Shown: positions 39,201 through 51,650 of the stretch, one piece after another
Numbering within the stretch: the stretch's first letter is position 1
Layout: the number at the start of each line of letters is the position of its first letter
DNA from: Plasmopara viticola
Taxonomy: Eukaryota > Oomycota > Peronosporomycetes > Peronosporales > Peronosporaceae
Length of the DNA: 64,000 bases
Direction of reading: 5' to 3'
Assembly (NCBI GenBank): GCA_001695595.3
Contig: MBPM02000049.1
Location: 1 to 64,000, forward strand
Notes under the pieces: model-generated
Told to the model about the DNA's origin: nothing
Databases searched by the model: none
What the model saw: the letters and a program-made list of their open reading frames with translations, nothing else
Translations under genes and position numbers: made by a program

Positions 39201-41857
39201 CGTATATTCGCTTTTGTGAAGTGCTGGGATGATATACAGCCATAGATACGTCTTTTCTACCACTCTAGACGTGTGCACACGCAATAGATTCACAACTAAG
39301 CGTATATTCGCTATTGTGAAGTGCTGAGATGATATATGACCATAGATACGGCCTTTCTACCTTTCTAGACGTGTGCAGATGCAATCGATACAAACTAAGC
39401 GTATTTTTGCTCTTGGGAAGTGCTGGGATGATGTACGGCCATAGATACGTCCTATCTATCCTTCTCGACGTGCGCAGACGCAATAAAGCAACAACAAAGC
39501 GAGCATTCGTGCTTGTGAAGTGCAGTCAAGATATACGGCTATAGAGACGTCCTTTCTATCATTCTAGACGTTGGCAGACGCAATAGATGCACAACTAAGC
39601 GTATAGTCGCTTTTGTGAAGTGCTGGGATGATATGCAACCCTAGATACGTCTTTTCTATCATTCTAGACGCGCGCAGACGCAATAGGGTCGCAACTAAGC
39701 GTATATTCACTCTGGTGAGGTGCTGGGATGATATACAGCCATAGATACGTCTTTTTTACCATCCTAGACGTGTGCAGACGCAATAGATGCACAACTAAGC
39801 GTATTGTCGCTCTTGTGAAGTGCTGGGATAATATACAGCTCTAGATGCGTCCTTTCTGTCATTCTAGACGTGTGCAGACGCAATAGATTCACAACTAAGC
39901 GTATTGTCGCTCTTGTGAAGTGTTGAGATGATGTACGGCCATAGTTTCGTCTTATTTGTCATTCTAGACGTCTGCAGACGCAATAGATGCACAATGTAGC
40001 GTACATTCGCTCTTGTGAAGTGCTAAGATGATGTACGGCCATAGATACGTCCTATCTATCATTCTAGACGTGCGCATACGCACTAGATTCACAACTAAGC
40101 GTATATTCGCTATTGTGAAGTGCTGAGATGATATATGACCATAGATACGGCCTTTCTACCTTTCTAGACGTGTGCAGATGCAATCGATACAAAACTAAGC
40201 GTATTTTTGCTCTTGGGGAGTGCTGGGATGATGTACGGCCATAGATACGTCCTATCTATCCTTCTCGACGTGCGCAGACGCAATAAAGCAACAACAAAGC
40301 GAACATTCGTGCTTGTGAAGTGCAGTGAAGATATACGGCTATAGAGACGTCCTTTCTATCATTCTAGACGTTGGCAGACGCAATAGATGCACAACTAAGC
40401 GTATAATCCCTTTTGTGAAGTGCTGGGATGATATGCAACCCTAGATACGTCTTTTTTATCATTCTAGACGCGCGCAGACGCAACAGGGTCGCAACTAAGC
40501 GTATATTCACTCTGGTGAAGTGCTGGGATGATATACAGCCACAGATACGTCTTTTTTACCATCCTAGACGTGTGCAGACGCAATAGATGAACAACTTAGC
40601 GTATTGTCGCTCTTGTGAAGTGCTGGGATGATGTACGGCCATTGATACGTCCTATCTTTTATCCTAGACGTGCGCAGACGCAATAAAGCAACAACAAAAC
40701 AAACATTTGTCCTTGTGAAGTGCTGTGAAGATATACGGCTATAGATACGTCCTTTCTATCATTCTAGACGTGCGCAGACGCAATGGATTCACAACTAAGC
40801 GTATATTCGCTCTTGTGAAGATCTGAGATGATATATGACCATAGATACGGCCTTTCTACCTTTCTAGACGTGTGCATACGCAATAAATGCACAACGAATC
40901 GAATAGCCGCTCTTGTATAGGGCTAAGATGATATATGACTATAGATACAGCCTTTCTACCTTTCTAGACGTGTGCAGACGCAATAGATGCACAACTAAGC
41001 GTATTGTCGCTCTTGTGAAGTGCTGGGATAATATACAGCTCTAGATACGTCCTTTCTATCATTCTAGACGTGTGCAGACGCAATAGATTCACAACTAAGC
41101 GTATTGTCGCTCTTGTGAAGTGTTGAGATGATGTACGGCCATAGTTTCGTCTTATCTATCATTTTAGACGTCCGCAGACGCAATAGATGCACAACTAAGC
41201 GTACATTCGCTCTTGTGAAGTGCTGAGATGATGTACGGCCATAGATACGTCCTATCTTTCATCCTAGACGTGCGCAGACGCAATAAAGCAACAACAAAAC
41301 AAACATTTGTCCTTGTGAAGTGCTGTGAAGATATACGGCTATAGATACGTCCTTTCTATCATTCTAGACGTGCGCAGACGCAATGGATTCACAACTAAGC
41401 GTATATTCGCTATTGTGAAGTGCTGAGATGATATATGACCATAGATACGGCCTTTCTGCGTTTCTAGACGTGTGCAGATGCAATCGATACACAACTATGC
41501 GTATTGTTGCTCTTGGGGAGTGCTGGGATGATGTACGGCCATAGATACGTCCTATCTATCCTTCTCGACGTGCGCAGACGCAATAAAGCAACAACAAAGC
41601 GAGCATTCGTCCTTGTGAAGTGCTGTGAAGATATACGGCTATAGATACGTCCTTTCTTTCATTCTGGACGTGTGCAGACGCAATAGATGCACAACTAAGC
41701 ATATCGTCGCTCTTGTGAAGTGCTGGGATGATATGCAACCCTAGATACGTCTTTTCTATCATTGTAGACGCGCGCAGACGCAATAGGGTCACAACTAAGC
41801 GTATTGTCGCTCTCGTGAAGATCTGGGATAATACACAGCTCTAGATACGTCCGTTCT

Positions 41858-42013
41858 TCCCATGTACTGCTGATCTTCTCCTTTCACCTAAGAAATAATC
41901 GCTGGGATAGCCCTGACATTTGTTTCATCCAAGTAACTGCTTCCTGAAATGCTTAAAAAAGCAGCTTTCCTTTTCGCAAAGGCTCAATATTGCCGCCCAT
42001 TTTGTATGTATGT
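41858..42013. other. 156-bp non-satellite insert, copy 1
   Basis: This sequence has no resemblance to the monomer and interrupts one between 'gatacgtccgttct' and 'accattctagacg', apparently without removing any monomer bases. It ends with three TGTA units (42,003-42,014, the last A shared with the flank). It holds an inverted repeat, CTGCTT near 41,937 and AAGCAG near 41,960, with a short self-complementary GCTTAAAAAAGC-like run between. Short open stretches of about 30 codons exist on both strands but end in stops, and I recognise no protein. No clear terminal inverted repeats or long target-site duplication are seen; a CCA lies at both edges. A simple-repeat tail is common at the 3' ends of SINE and non-LTR elements, so a truncated retroelement is possible. 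Equally it could be a captured genomic fragment. Confidence 0.88.
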
Positions 42014-45000
42014 ACCATTCTAGACGTGTGCAGACGCAATAGATTCACAACTAAGCGTATTGTTGCTCTTGTGAAGTGCTGAGATGATATATGACCATAG
42101 ATACGTCCTATCTACCATTCTAGACGTGTGCAGACGCAATAAAGCAACAACGAAACGTATTGTCGCTCTTGGGAAGTGCTGGGATGATGTACGGCCATAG
42201 ATACGTCTTTTCTACCATTCTCGACGTGCGCAGACGCAATAAAGTAACAACAAAGCGAGCATTCGTCCTTGTGAAGTGCTGTGAAGATTTACGGCTATAG
42301 ATACGTAGTTTCTTTCATTGTAGACGTGTGCAGACGCAATTGATGCACAACTAAGCGTATTACCGCTCTTGTAAAGTGCTGGGATGATATGCAACCCTAG
42401 ATACGTCTTTTCTATCATTCTAGACGCGCGCAGACGCAATAGGGTTACAACTAAGCGTATTGTTGCTCTCGTGAAGGGCTGGGATAATATACAGCTCTAG
42501 ATACGTCCGGTCTACCATTCTAGACGTGTGCAGACGCAATAGATTCACAACTAAGCGTATTGTTGCTCTTGTGAAGTGCTGAGATGACGTACGGCCATAG
42601 ATTCGTCCTATCTATCATTCTAGACGACCGCAGACGCAAAGGTTGCACAACTAAGCGTATTGTTGCTCTTGGGGAGTGCTGGGATGATGTACGGCCATAG
42701 ATACGTTCTATCTATCATTCTAGACGTGCCCAGACGCAATAAAACAACAACAAAGCGAATGTTCGCTCTTGTTAGGTGCTGTGAAGATATACGGTATAGA
42801 CACGTCCTTTCTATCATTCTAGACGTGTGTAGACGCAATAGATTCACAACTAAGCGTATAGTCGCTCTTGTGAAGTGCTGGGATGATATGCAACACTAGA
42901 TACGTCTTTTCTATCATTCTAGACGCGCGAGGACGCAAAAGGTTTACAACTAAGCGTATTGTCGGTCTCGTGAAGTGCTGGGATAATCTACAGCTCTAGA
43001 TACGTCCGTTCTACCATTCTGGACATGTGCAGACGCAATAGATTCATAACTAAGCGTATTGTTGCTCTTGTGAAGTGCTGAGATGACGTACGGCCATAGA
43101 TTCGTCCTATCTATCTCTCTAGACGTGCGTAGACGCAATAAAGATACAACTAAGCGTATATTCGCTCTTGTGAAGTGCTGAGATGATATATGACCATAGA
43201 TTCGGCCTTTCTACCATTCTAGACGTGTGCAGACGTAATAGATGTACAACTAAGCGTGTATTCGCTCTTGAAAGGTGCTAAGATGATATACAGCCATAGA
43301 TACGTCTATTCTACCATTCTAGACGTGTGCAGACGCAATAGATTCACAACTAAGCGTATTGTTGCTCTTGTGAAGTGCTGAGATGACGTACGGCCATAGA
43401 TTCGTCCTATCTATCATTCTAGACGTGCGCAGACGCAATAGATTCACACCTAAGCGTATATTCGCTTTTGTGAAGTGCTGAGATGATATATGACCATAGA
43501 TACGGCCTTTCTACCTTTCTAGACGTGTGCATACGCAATAGATGCACAACTAAGCGAATAGCCGCTCTTGTATAGGGCTAAGATGATATATGACTATAGA
43601 TACAGCCTTTCTTCCTTTCTAGACGTGTGCAGACGCAATAGATGCACAACTAAGCGTATTGTCGCTCTTATGAAGTGCTGGGATAATATACAGCTCTAGA
43701 TGCGTCCTTTCTGTCATTCTAGACGTGTGCAAGACGCAATAGATTCACAACTAAGCGTATTGTCGCTCTTGTGAAGTGTTGAGATGATGTACGGCCATAG
43801 TTTCGTCTTATCTATCATTCTAGACGTCCGCAGACGCAATAGATGCACAATGTAGCGTACATTCGCTCTTGTGAAGTGCTGAGATGATGTACGGCCATAG
43901 ATACGTCCTATCTATCATTCTAGACGTGCGCATACGCACTTGATTCACAACTAAGCGTATATTCGCTATTGTGAAGTGCTGAGATGATATATGACCATAG
44001 ATACGGCCTTTCTACCTTTCTAGACGTGTGCAGATGAAATCGATACAAAACTAAGCGTATTTTTGCTCTTGGGGAGTGCTGGGATGATGTACGGCCATAG
44101 ATACGTCCTATCTATCCTTCTCGACGTGCGCAGACGCAATAAAGCAACAACAAAGCGAACATTCGTGCTTGTGAAGTGCAGTGAAGATATACGGCTATAG
44201 AGACGTCCTTTCTATCATTCTAGACGTTGGCAGACGCAATAGATGCACAACTAAGCGTATAGTCGCTTTTGTGAGGTGCTGGGATGATATGCAACCCTAG
44301 ATACGTCTTTTTTATCATTCTAGACGCGCGCAGACGCAATAGGGTCGCAACTAAGCGTATATTCACTCTGGTGAAGTGCTGGGATGATATACAGCCATAG
44401 ATACGTCTTTTTTACCATCCTAGACGTGTGCAGACGCAATAGATGCACAACTAAGCGTATTGTCGCTCTTGTGAAGTGCTGAGATGATGTACGGCCATTG
44501 ATACGTCCTATCTTTCATCCTAGACGTGCGCAGACGCAATAAAGCAACAACAAAACAAACATTTGTCCTTGTGAAGTGCTGTGAAGATATACGGCTATAG
44601 ATACGTCCTTTCTATCATTCTAGACGTGCGCAGACGCAATGGATTCACAACTAAGCGTATATTCGCTCTTGTGAAGTGCTGAGATGATATATGACCATAG
44701 ATACGGCCTTTCTACCTTTCTAGACGTGTGCATACGTAATAGATGCACAACGAATCGAATAGCCGCTCTTGTATAGGGCTAAGATGATATATGACTATAG
44801 ATACAGCCTTTCTACCTTTCTAGACGTGTGCAGACGCAATAGATGCACAACTAAGCGTATTGTCGCTCTTGTGAAGTGCTGGGATAATATACAGCTCTAG
44901 ATACGTCCTTTCTATCATTCTAGACGTGTGCAGACGCAATAGATTCACAACTAAGCGTATTGTCGCTCTTGTGAAGTGTTGAGATGATGTACGGACATAG

Positions 45001-45613
45001 TTTCGTCTTATCTATCATTTTAGACGTCCGCAGACGCAATAGATGCACAACTAAGCGTACATTCGCTCTTGTGAAGTGCTGAGATGATGTACGGCCATAG
45101 ATACGTCCTATCTATCATTCTAGACGTGCGCAGACGCACTAGATTCACAACTAAGCGTATATTCGCTATTGTGAAGTGCTGAGATGATATATGACCATAG
45201 ATACGGCCTTTCTGCGTTTCTAGACGTGTGCAGATGCAATCGATACACAACTATGCGTATTGTTGCTCTTGGGGAGTGCTGGGATGATGTACGGCCATAG
45301 ATACGTCCTATCTATCCTTCTCGACGTGCGCAGACGCAATAAAGCAACAACAAAGCGAGCATTCGTCCTTGTGAAGTGCTGTGAAGATATACGGCTATAG
45401 ATACGTCCTTTCTTTCATTCTGGACGTGTGCAGACGCAATAGATGCACAACTAAGCATATCGTCGCTCTTGTGAAGTGCTGGGATGATACGCAACCCTAG
45501 ATACGTCTTTTCTATCATTGTAGACGCGCGCAGACGCAATAGGGTCACAACTAAGCGTATTGTCGCTCTCGTGAAGATCTGGGATAATATACAGCTCTAG
45601 ATACGTCCGTTCT

Positions 45614-45769
45614 TCCCATGTACTGCTGATCTTCTCCTTTCACCTAAGAAATAATCGCTGGGATAGCCCTGACATTTGTTTCATCCAAGTAACTGCTTCC
45701 TGAAATGCTTAAAAAAGCAGCTTTCCTTTTCGCAAAGGCTCAATATTGCCGCCCATTTTGTATGTATGT
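45614..45769. other. 156-bp non-satellite insert, copy 2
   Basis: I find it identical to the copy at 41,858-42,013 and embedded at the same monomer position, 3,756 bp to the right. The flanking monomers match too ('gtgaagatctgggataat' on the left, 'gcgtattgttgctcttg' on the right). It therefore arrived here by duplication of the surrounding HOR and not by a second insertion. Confidence 0.92.
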
Positions 45770-46500
45770 ACCATTCTAGACGTGTGCAGACGCAATAGAT
45801 TCACAACTAAGCGTATTGTTGCTCTTGTGAAGTGCTGAGATGATATATGACCATAGATACGTCCTATCTACCATTCTAGACGTGTGCAGACGCAATAAGG
45901 CAACAACGAAACGTATTGTCGCTCTTGTGAAGTGCTGGGATGATGTACGGCCATAGATACGTCTTTTCTACCATTCTCGACGTGCGCAGACGCAATAAAG
46001 CAACAACAAAGCGAGCATTCGTCCTTGTGAAGTGCTGTGAAGATTTACGGCTATAGATACGTAGTTTCTTTCATTCTAGACGTGTGCAGACGCAATTGAT
46101 GCACAAAAGAGCGTATTACCGCTCTTGTAAAGTGCTGGGATGATATGCAACCCTAGATACGTCTTTTCTATCATTCTAGACGCGCGCAGACGCAATAGGG
46201 TTACAACTAAGCGTATTGTTGCTCTCGTGAAGGGCTGGGATAATATACTAGATACGTCCGGTCTACCATTCTAGACGTGTGCAGACGCAATAAATTCACA
46301 ACTAAGCGTATTGTTGCTCTTGTGAAGTGCTGAGATGACGTACGGCCATAGATTCGTCCTATCTATCATTCTTGACGACCGCAGACGCAAAAGTTGCACA
46401 ACTAAGCGTATTGTTGCTCTTGGGGAGTGCTGGGATGATGTACGGCCATAGATACGTCCTATCTATCATTCTAGACGTGCCCAGACGCAATAAAGCAACA

Positions 46501-48420
46501 ACAAAGCAAATATTCGCTCATGGGAAGTGCTGTGAAGATATACAGCTATAGATACGTCCTTTCTATTTTTCTTGACGTGCGCAGACGCAATAGATTCGCA
46601 ACTAAGCGTATATTCGCTCTTGTGAGGTGCTGAGATGATATAAGACCATAGATACGGCCTTTCTACCTTTCTAGACGTGTGCAGACGCAATAGATGCACA
46701 ACTAAGCGAATAGCCGCTCTTGTATAGGGCTATGATGATATATGACCAAAGATACAACCTTTCTACCTTTCTAGACGTGTGCAGACGCAATAGGGTCACA
46801 ACTAAGCGTATTGTCGCTTTTGTGAAGTGCTGGGATGATATACAGTCCTCGATACGAATTTTCTATCATTCTAGACGTGTGCAGACGCAATCGATGCGCA
46901 ACTAAGCGTATTGTCGCCTCTGTGAAGTGCTGGGATGATATACAGCCCTATATACTTCATTTCTACCATTCTCGACGTGTGCAGACGCAATAGATTCACA
47001 ACTAAGCATATTGTCGCTCTTGTGAAATGTTGGGATAATATACAGCTCTAGATACGTCTTTTCCACCATTCTAGACGTCCACAGACGCAGTAGATGCACA
47101 ACCAAGCGTATTGTCGCTCTCGTGAAGTGCTGGGATGATATGCAACCCTAGATACGTCTTTTCTATCATTCTAGACGCGCGCAGACGCAATACGGTCACA
47201 ACTAAGCGTATTGTCTCTCTTGTGAAGTGCTGGGATATTGTACGGCCATAGATACGTCCTATCTATCAATCTACACGTACGTAGACGCAATAGATTCACA
47301 ACTAAGCGTATTGTCACTCTTGTGAAGTGCTGGGAGGATATACAGCCCTTGATACGTCATTTCTACCATTCTCGACGTGTGCAGACGCAATAGATTCACA
47401 ACTAAGCGTATTGTCGCTCTTGTGAAATGTTGGGATAATATACAGCTCTAGATACGTCCTTTCTACCATTATAGACGTCCACAGACGCAGTAGATGCACA
47501 ACTAAGCGTATATTCGCTCTTGTGAAGCGCTGAGATGATATATGACCATTGATACGTCCTATCTACCATTCTAGACGTGTGCAGACGCAATAGATTCACA
47601 ACTAAGCGTATTGTCGCTCTTGTGAAGTGCTGGGATGATATACAGCCCTTGATACGTCATTTCTACCATTCTCGACGTGTGCAGACGCAATAGATTCAAA
47701 ACTAAGCGTATTGTCGCTCTTGTGAAATGCTGGGATAATATAGAGCTCTAGATACGTCCTTTCTACCATTATAGACGTGTGCAGACGCAATAGATTCACA
47801 ACCAAGCGTGTATTTTCTCTTGTGAAGTGCTGTGATGATATATGACCATTGATACGTCCTATCTAGCATTTAAGACGTGTGCAGACGCAATAGATGCACA
47901 ACTAAGCGTATAGTCGCTCTTGTGAAGTGCTGGGATGATATGCAACCCTAGATACGTCTTTTCTATCATTCTAGACGCGCGCAGACGCAATAGGGTCACA
48001 ACTAAGCGTATTGTCGTTCTTGTGAAGTGCTGGGATATTGTACGGCCATAGATACGTCCTATCTATCATTCTACACGTACGTAGACGCAATAGATTCACA
48101 ACTAAGCGTATCGTCGCTCTTGTGAAGTGCTGGGAGGATATACAGCCCTTGATACGTCATTTCTCCCATTCTCGACGTGTGCAGACGCAATAGATTCACA
48201 ACTAAGCGTATTGTCGCTCTTGTGAAATGCTGGGATAATATAGAGCTCTAGATACGTCCTTTCTACCATTATAGACGTGTGCAGACGCAATAGATTCACA
48301 ACCAAGCGTGTATCTTCTCTTGTGAAGTGCTGTGATGATATATGACCATTGATACGTCCTATCTATCATTCTCGACGTGTGCAGACGCGATAGATTCACA
48401 ACGAAGCGTATTGTCGCTCT
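46501..48420 (+). repeat. HOR block with 300/500/800-bp offsets
   Basis: 47,101-47,500 matches 47,901-48,300 (800 bp), sharing 'ctacacgtacgtagacg' (47,272 and 48,072) and 'gggaggatatacagccc'. 47,602-47,860 matches 48,102-48,360 at exactly 500 bp, sharing 'gataatatagagctctag' and 'accattatagacgtgtgcag'. The same type also occurs near 46.93 and 47.31 kb. The overlapping offsets imply at least two rounds of unequal exchange with different registers. The left 0.4 kb contains a 'gaatagccgctcttgta' monomer. Confidence 0.85.
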
Positions 48421-49590
48421 TGTTAAATGCTGGGATAAATATACAGCTCTAGATACGTCCTTTCGTCCATTTTAGAGGTGTGCAGACGCAATAGATTCAC
48501 AACTAAGCGTATTGACGCTCTTGTGAAGTGCTGAGATGATGTACGGCCATAGATTCGACCTATCTATCATACTCAACGTCCGCAGACGCAATAGATGCAC
48601 AACTAAGAGTATTGTCGCCCATGGGGAGTGCTGAGATGATGTACGGCCATAGATACGTCCTATCTATAATTCAAGACGCGCGCAGACGCAATAAAGCAAC
48701 AACAAAGCGAATATTCGCTCTTGGAAAGTGCTGTGAAGCTCTTCGGCTAAAGATACGTCCTTTCTATCATTCTGGACGTGCGCAGACGCAATAGATTCAA
48801 AACTAAGCGTATATTCGCTCTTGTGAGATGATATATGACCATAGATACGTCCTATCTACCATTCTAGACGTGTGCAGACGCAATAGATTCCCAACTAAGC
48901 GTATATTTGCTCTTGTGAAGTGCTGAGATGATATATGACCATTGATACGTCTTTTCTACCATTCAAGACGTGTGCAGACGCAATAGATGCACAACTAAGC
49001 TTATAGTCGCTCTTGTGAAGTGCTGGGATGATATGCAACCCTAGATACGTCTTTTCTATCATTCTAGACGCGCGCAGACGCAATAGGGTCACAACTAAGC
49101 GTATTATCGCGCTTGTGAAGTGCTGGGATATTGTACGGCCATAGATACGTCCTATCTATCATTCTACACGTACGTAGACGCAAATGATTCGCAACTAAGC
49201 GTATTGTCGCTCTTGTGAAGTGCTGGGAGGATATACAGCCCTAGATACGTCCTTTCTACCATTCTAGACGTGTGCAGACGCAATAGATGCACAACTAAGC
49301 GTATTGTCGCTCTTGTGAAGTGCTGGGATAATATACAGCCCTAGATACGTCCTTTCTACCAATCTCGACGTATGCAGGCCTAATAGATTCACAACTAAGC
49401 GTATCGTCGCTCTTGTGAAGTGCTGAGATGATGTACGGCCATAGATTCGTCTTATCTATTATTCTAGACGTCCGCAGACGCAATAGATGCACAACTAAGA
49501 GTATTGTCGCCCTCGGGGAGTGCTGAGATGATGTACGGCCATAGATACGTCCTATCTATCATTCTAGACGTGCGCAGACGCAATAAAGCA
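48421..49590 (+). repeat. Mixed satellite, partly copied near 60.8-61.1 kb
   Basis: About twelve monomers. 49,290-49,560 resembles 60,866-61,140 at an offset of about 11,576 bp, sharing 'accaatctcgacgtatgcag', 'cctaatagattcac' and 'taagagtattgtcgccc'-like variants. Near 48,825 about ten bases are missing ('cttgtgagatgat'). Nothing non-satellite is seen. Confidence 0.8.
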
Positions 49591-51040
49591 ACAACAAAGC
49601 TAATATTCGCTCTTGGGAAGTGCTGAGATGATATATTACCAAAGATACGTCCTATCTACCATTCTAGATGTGCGCAGACGCAATAGATTCACAACTAAGC
49701 GTATATTTGCTCTTGTGAAGTGCTGAGATGATATATGACCATAGATACGTCCTATCTACCATTCTAGACGTGTGCAGACGGAATAGATTAACAACTAAGC
49801 GTATTGTCGTTCTTGAGAAGTAATGGGATGATATTCAGCCCTAGTTACGTCCTTTTTCCCATTCTCGACGTGTGCAGACGCAATAGATTCACAACTAAGC
49901 GTATTGTCGCTCTTGTGAAGTGCTGAGATGATGAACGGCCATAGATTCGTCCTATCTATCGTTCTAGACGTCGGCAGACGCAATAGATGCACAACTAAGC
50001 GTATTGTCGCTCTTGGGAAGTGCTGAGATGATATATGACCATAGATACGGCCTTTCTTCCTTTCTAGACGTGTGCAGACGCAATAGATGCACAATTAAGC
50101 GTATATTACTCTTGGGGAGTGCTGAGATGATGTAAGGCCATAGATACGTCCTATCTATTTATCTAGACGTGCGTAGTCGCAATAGATGCACAACTGAGCG
50201 TATTGTCGCTCTTGTTAGATGCTGAGATGATATGCAGCCCTAGATACGGCTTTTCAAGCATTCTAGACGGGCACAGACACGATAGGGTCACCACTAATCG
50301 TGTATTTGCTCTTGTGAAGAGCTGAGATGATGTATGACCATAGAAACGGCCTTTCTTCCTTTCTAGACGTGTGCAGACGCAATAGATCCACAACTCAGCG
50401 TATTGCCGCTCTTGAATAGGGCTGAGATGATATATGACCATAGATACGGCCTTTCTCCCTTTCTAGACGTGTGCAGACGCAATAGATGCACAATTAGGCG
50501 TATATTCGCTCTTGGGGAGTGCTGAGATGATGTTCGGCCATAGATACGTCCTATCTATAATTCTAGACGTGCGTAGTCGCAATAAAGCAACAACAAAGCT
50601 AATATTTGCTCTTGGGAAGTGCTGAGATGATATATGACCAAAGATACGTCCTATCTACCATTCTAGATGTGCGCAGACGCAATAGATTCACAACTAAGCG
50701 TATATTTGCTCTTGTGAAGTGCTGAGATGATATATGACCATAGATACGTCCTATATACCATTCTAGACGTGTGCAGACGCAATAGATTAACAACTAAGCG
50801 TATTGTCGTTCTTGAGAAGTAATGGGATGATATTCAGCCCTAGTTACGTCCTTTTTCCCATTCTCGACGTGTGCAGACGCAATAGATTCACAACTAAGCG
50901 TATTGTCGCTCTTGTGAAGTGCTGAGATGATGAACGGCCATAGATTCGTCCTATCTATCGTTCTAGACGTCGGCAGACGCAATAGATGCACAACTAAGCG
51001 TATTGTCGCTCTTGGGAAGTGCTGAGATGATGTACGGCCA
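49590..51040 (+). repeat. 1.0-kb repeat with a third distant copy
   Basis: 49,590-50,040 matches 50,590-51,030 at 999-1,000 bp. Markers are 'accaaagatacgtcc', 'ctagatgtgcgcagacg', 'gattaacaactaag', 'gaagtaatgggatgat' and 'ctagttacgtcctttttccc'. The last three occur again near 58,067-58,140, 7,282 bp from the second copy. Monomers with 'gggcacagacacgatagggtc' near 50,270 resemble those near 22,755. Confidence 0.88.
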
Positions 51041-51650
51041 TAGATACGTCCTATCTATAATTCTAGACGCGCGCAGACGCAATAAAGCAACAACAAAGCG
51101 AATATACGCTCTTGGAAGGTGCTGTGACGATATTTGGCTATAGATACGTCCTTTCTATCATTCTAGACGTGCGCAGACGCAATAAAACAACAACTAAGCG
51201 TATATTCGCTCTTGTGAAATGCTGAGATGATGTATGACCATAGAAACGGCTTTTTTTCGTTTCTAGACGTGTGCAGACGCAATAGATGCACAACTAAGCG
51301 TATTGCCGCTCTTGGATAGGGCTGAGATGATATATGACCATATATACGGCCTTTCTTCCTTTCTAGACGTGTGCAGACGTAATAGATGCACAATTAAGCG
51401 TAAATTCGCTCTCGGGGAGTGCTGAGATGATGTACGGCCATAGATACGTCCTATCTATCAATCTAGACGTGCGTAGTCGCAATAAAGCAACAACAAAGCT
51501 AATATTCGCTCTTGGGAAGTGCTGAGATGATATGTGACCATATATACGTCCTATCTACCATTCTAGACGTGTGCAGACGCAATAGATTCACAACTAAGCG
51601 TATTGTCGCTCTTGTGAAGTGCTGAGATGATGAACGGCCATAGATACGTC
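51040..51650 (+). repeat. 0.6-kb segment duplicated at 56,823-57,430
   Basis: The offset is constant at 5,783 bp. Shared rare variants are 'catagaaacggctttttttc' followed by 'gtttctagacg', 'gcagacgtaatagatgcac', 'atcaatctagacgtgcgtag' and 'gatatgtgaccata'. A degraded third version with many indels lies near 55.55-55.92 kb. Confidence 0.88.

Larger units (their letters stand above)
33231..39770 (+). repeat. HOR block with 0.7, 1.9 and 2.5-kb echoes
   Basis: Monomers here carry private variants such as 'acaaaacaaacatttgtcc', 'gcaatggattcac', 'gtgcttgtgaagtgcagt.aag', 'ctagacgttggcagacg' and 'gcgtatttttgctcttggg'. A set near 35.5-35.8 kb recurs 1.9 kb to the right (37.4-37.7 kb). Another near 36.7-37.0 kb recurs 2.52 kb to the right (39.27-39.54 kb) and, in diverged form, at 40.1 and 44.0 kb. 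Truncated monomers occur at 33,301 (26 bp lost after 'gcgcagacgca') and 34,816 (15 bp lost, 'gaagtggctatag'). Confidence 0.85.
39770..46500 (+). repeat. 3.86-kb HOR, one full and one partial copy, carrying the insert
   Basis: Unit A (about 39.80-43.66 kb) and unit B (about 43.66-46.5 kb, incomplete) match at an offset of 3,855-3,856 bp on the left: 'tgcgtcctttctgtcattc' at 39,846 and 43,701, then 'gcgcatacgcact' near 40,075 and 43,931. From about 41.3 kb the offset is 3,756 bp, because unit A has one extra 'aaagcaacaacaaaacaaac' monomer near 41,280. Both units hold the same 156 bp foreign insert. The match fades near 42,750 and 46,490. A 1.2 kb echo is nested inside each unit ('catagtttcgtcttat' near 39.94 and 41.14 kb; 43.80 and 45.00 kb). 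Confidence 0.9.

Noticed and set aside
41858..42013. Short open stretches of about 30 codons on both strands of the 156 bp insert as a gene fragment
   Set aside because: Lengths are within chance for 156 bp, and I recognise no protein family.
41858..42013. DNA transposon (MITE) identity for the insert
   Set aside because: I see no terminal inverted repeats and no convincing target-site duplication.
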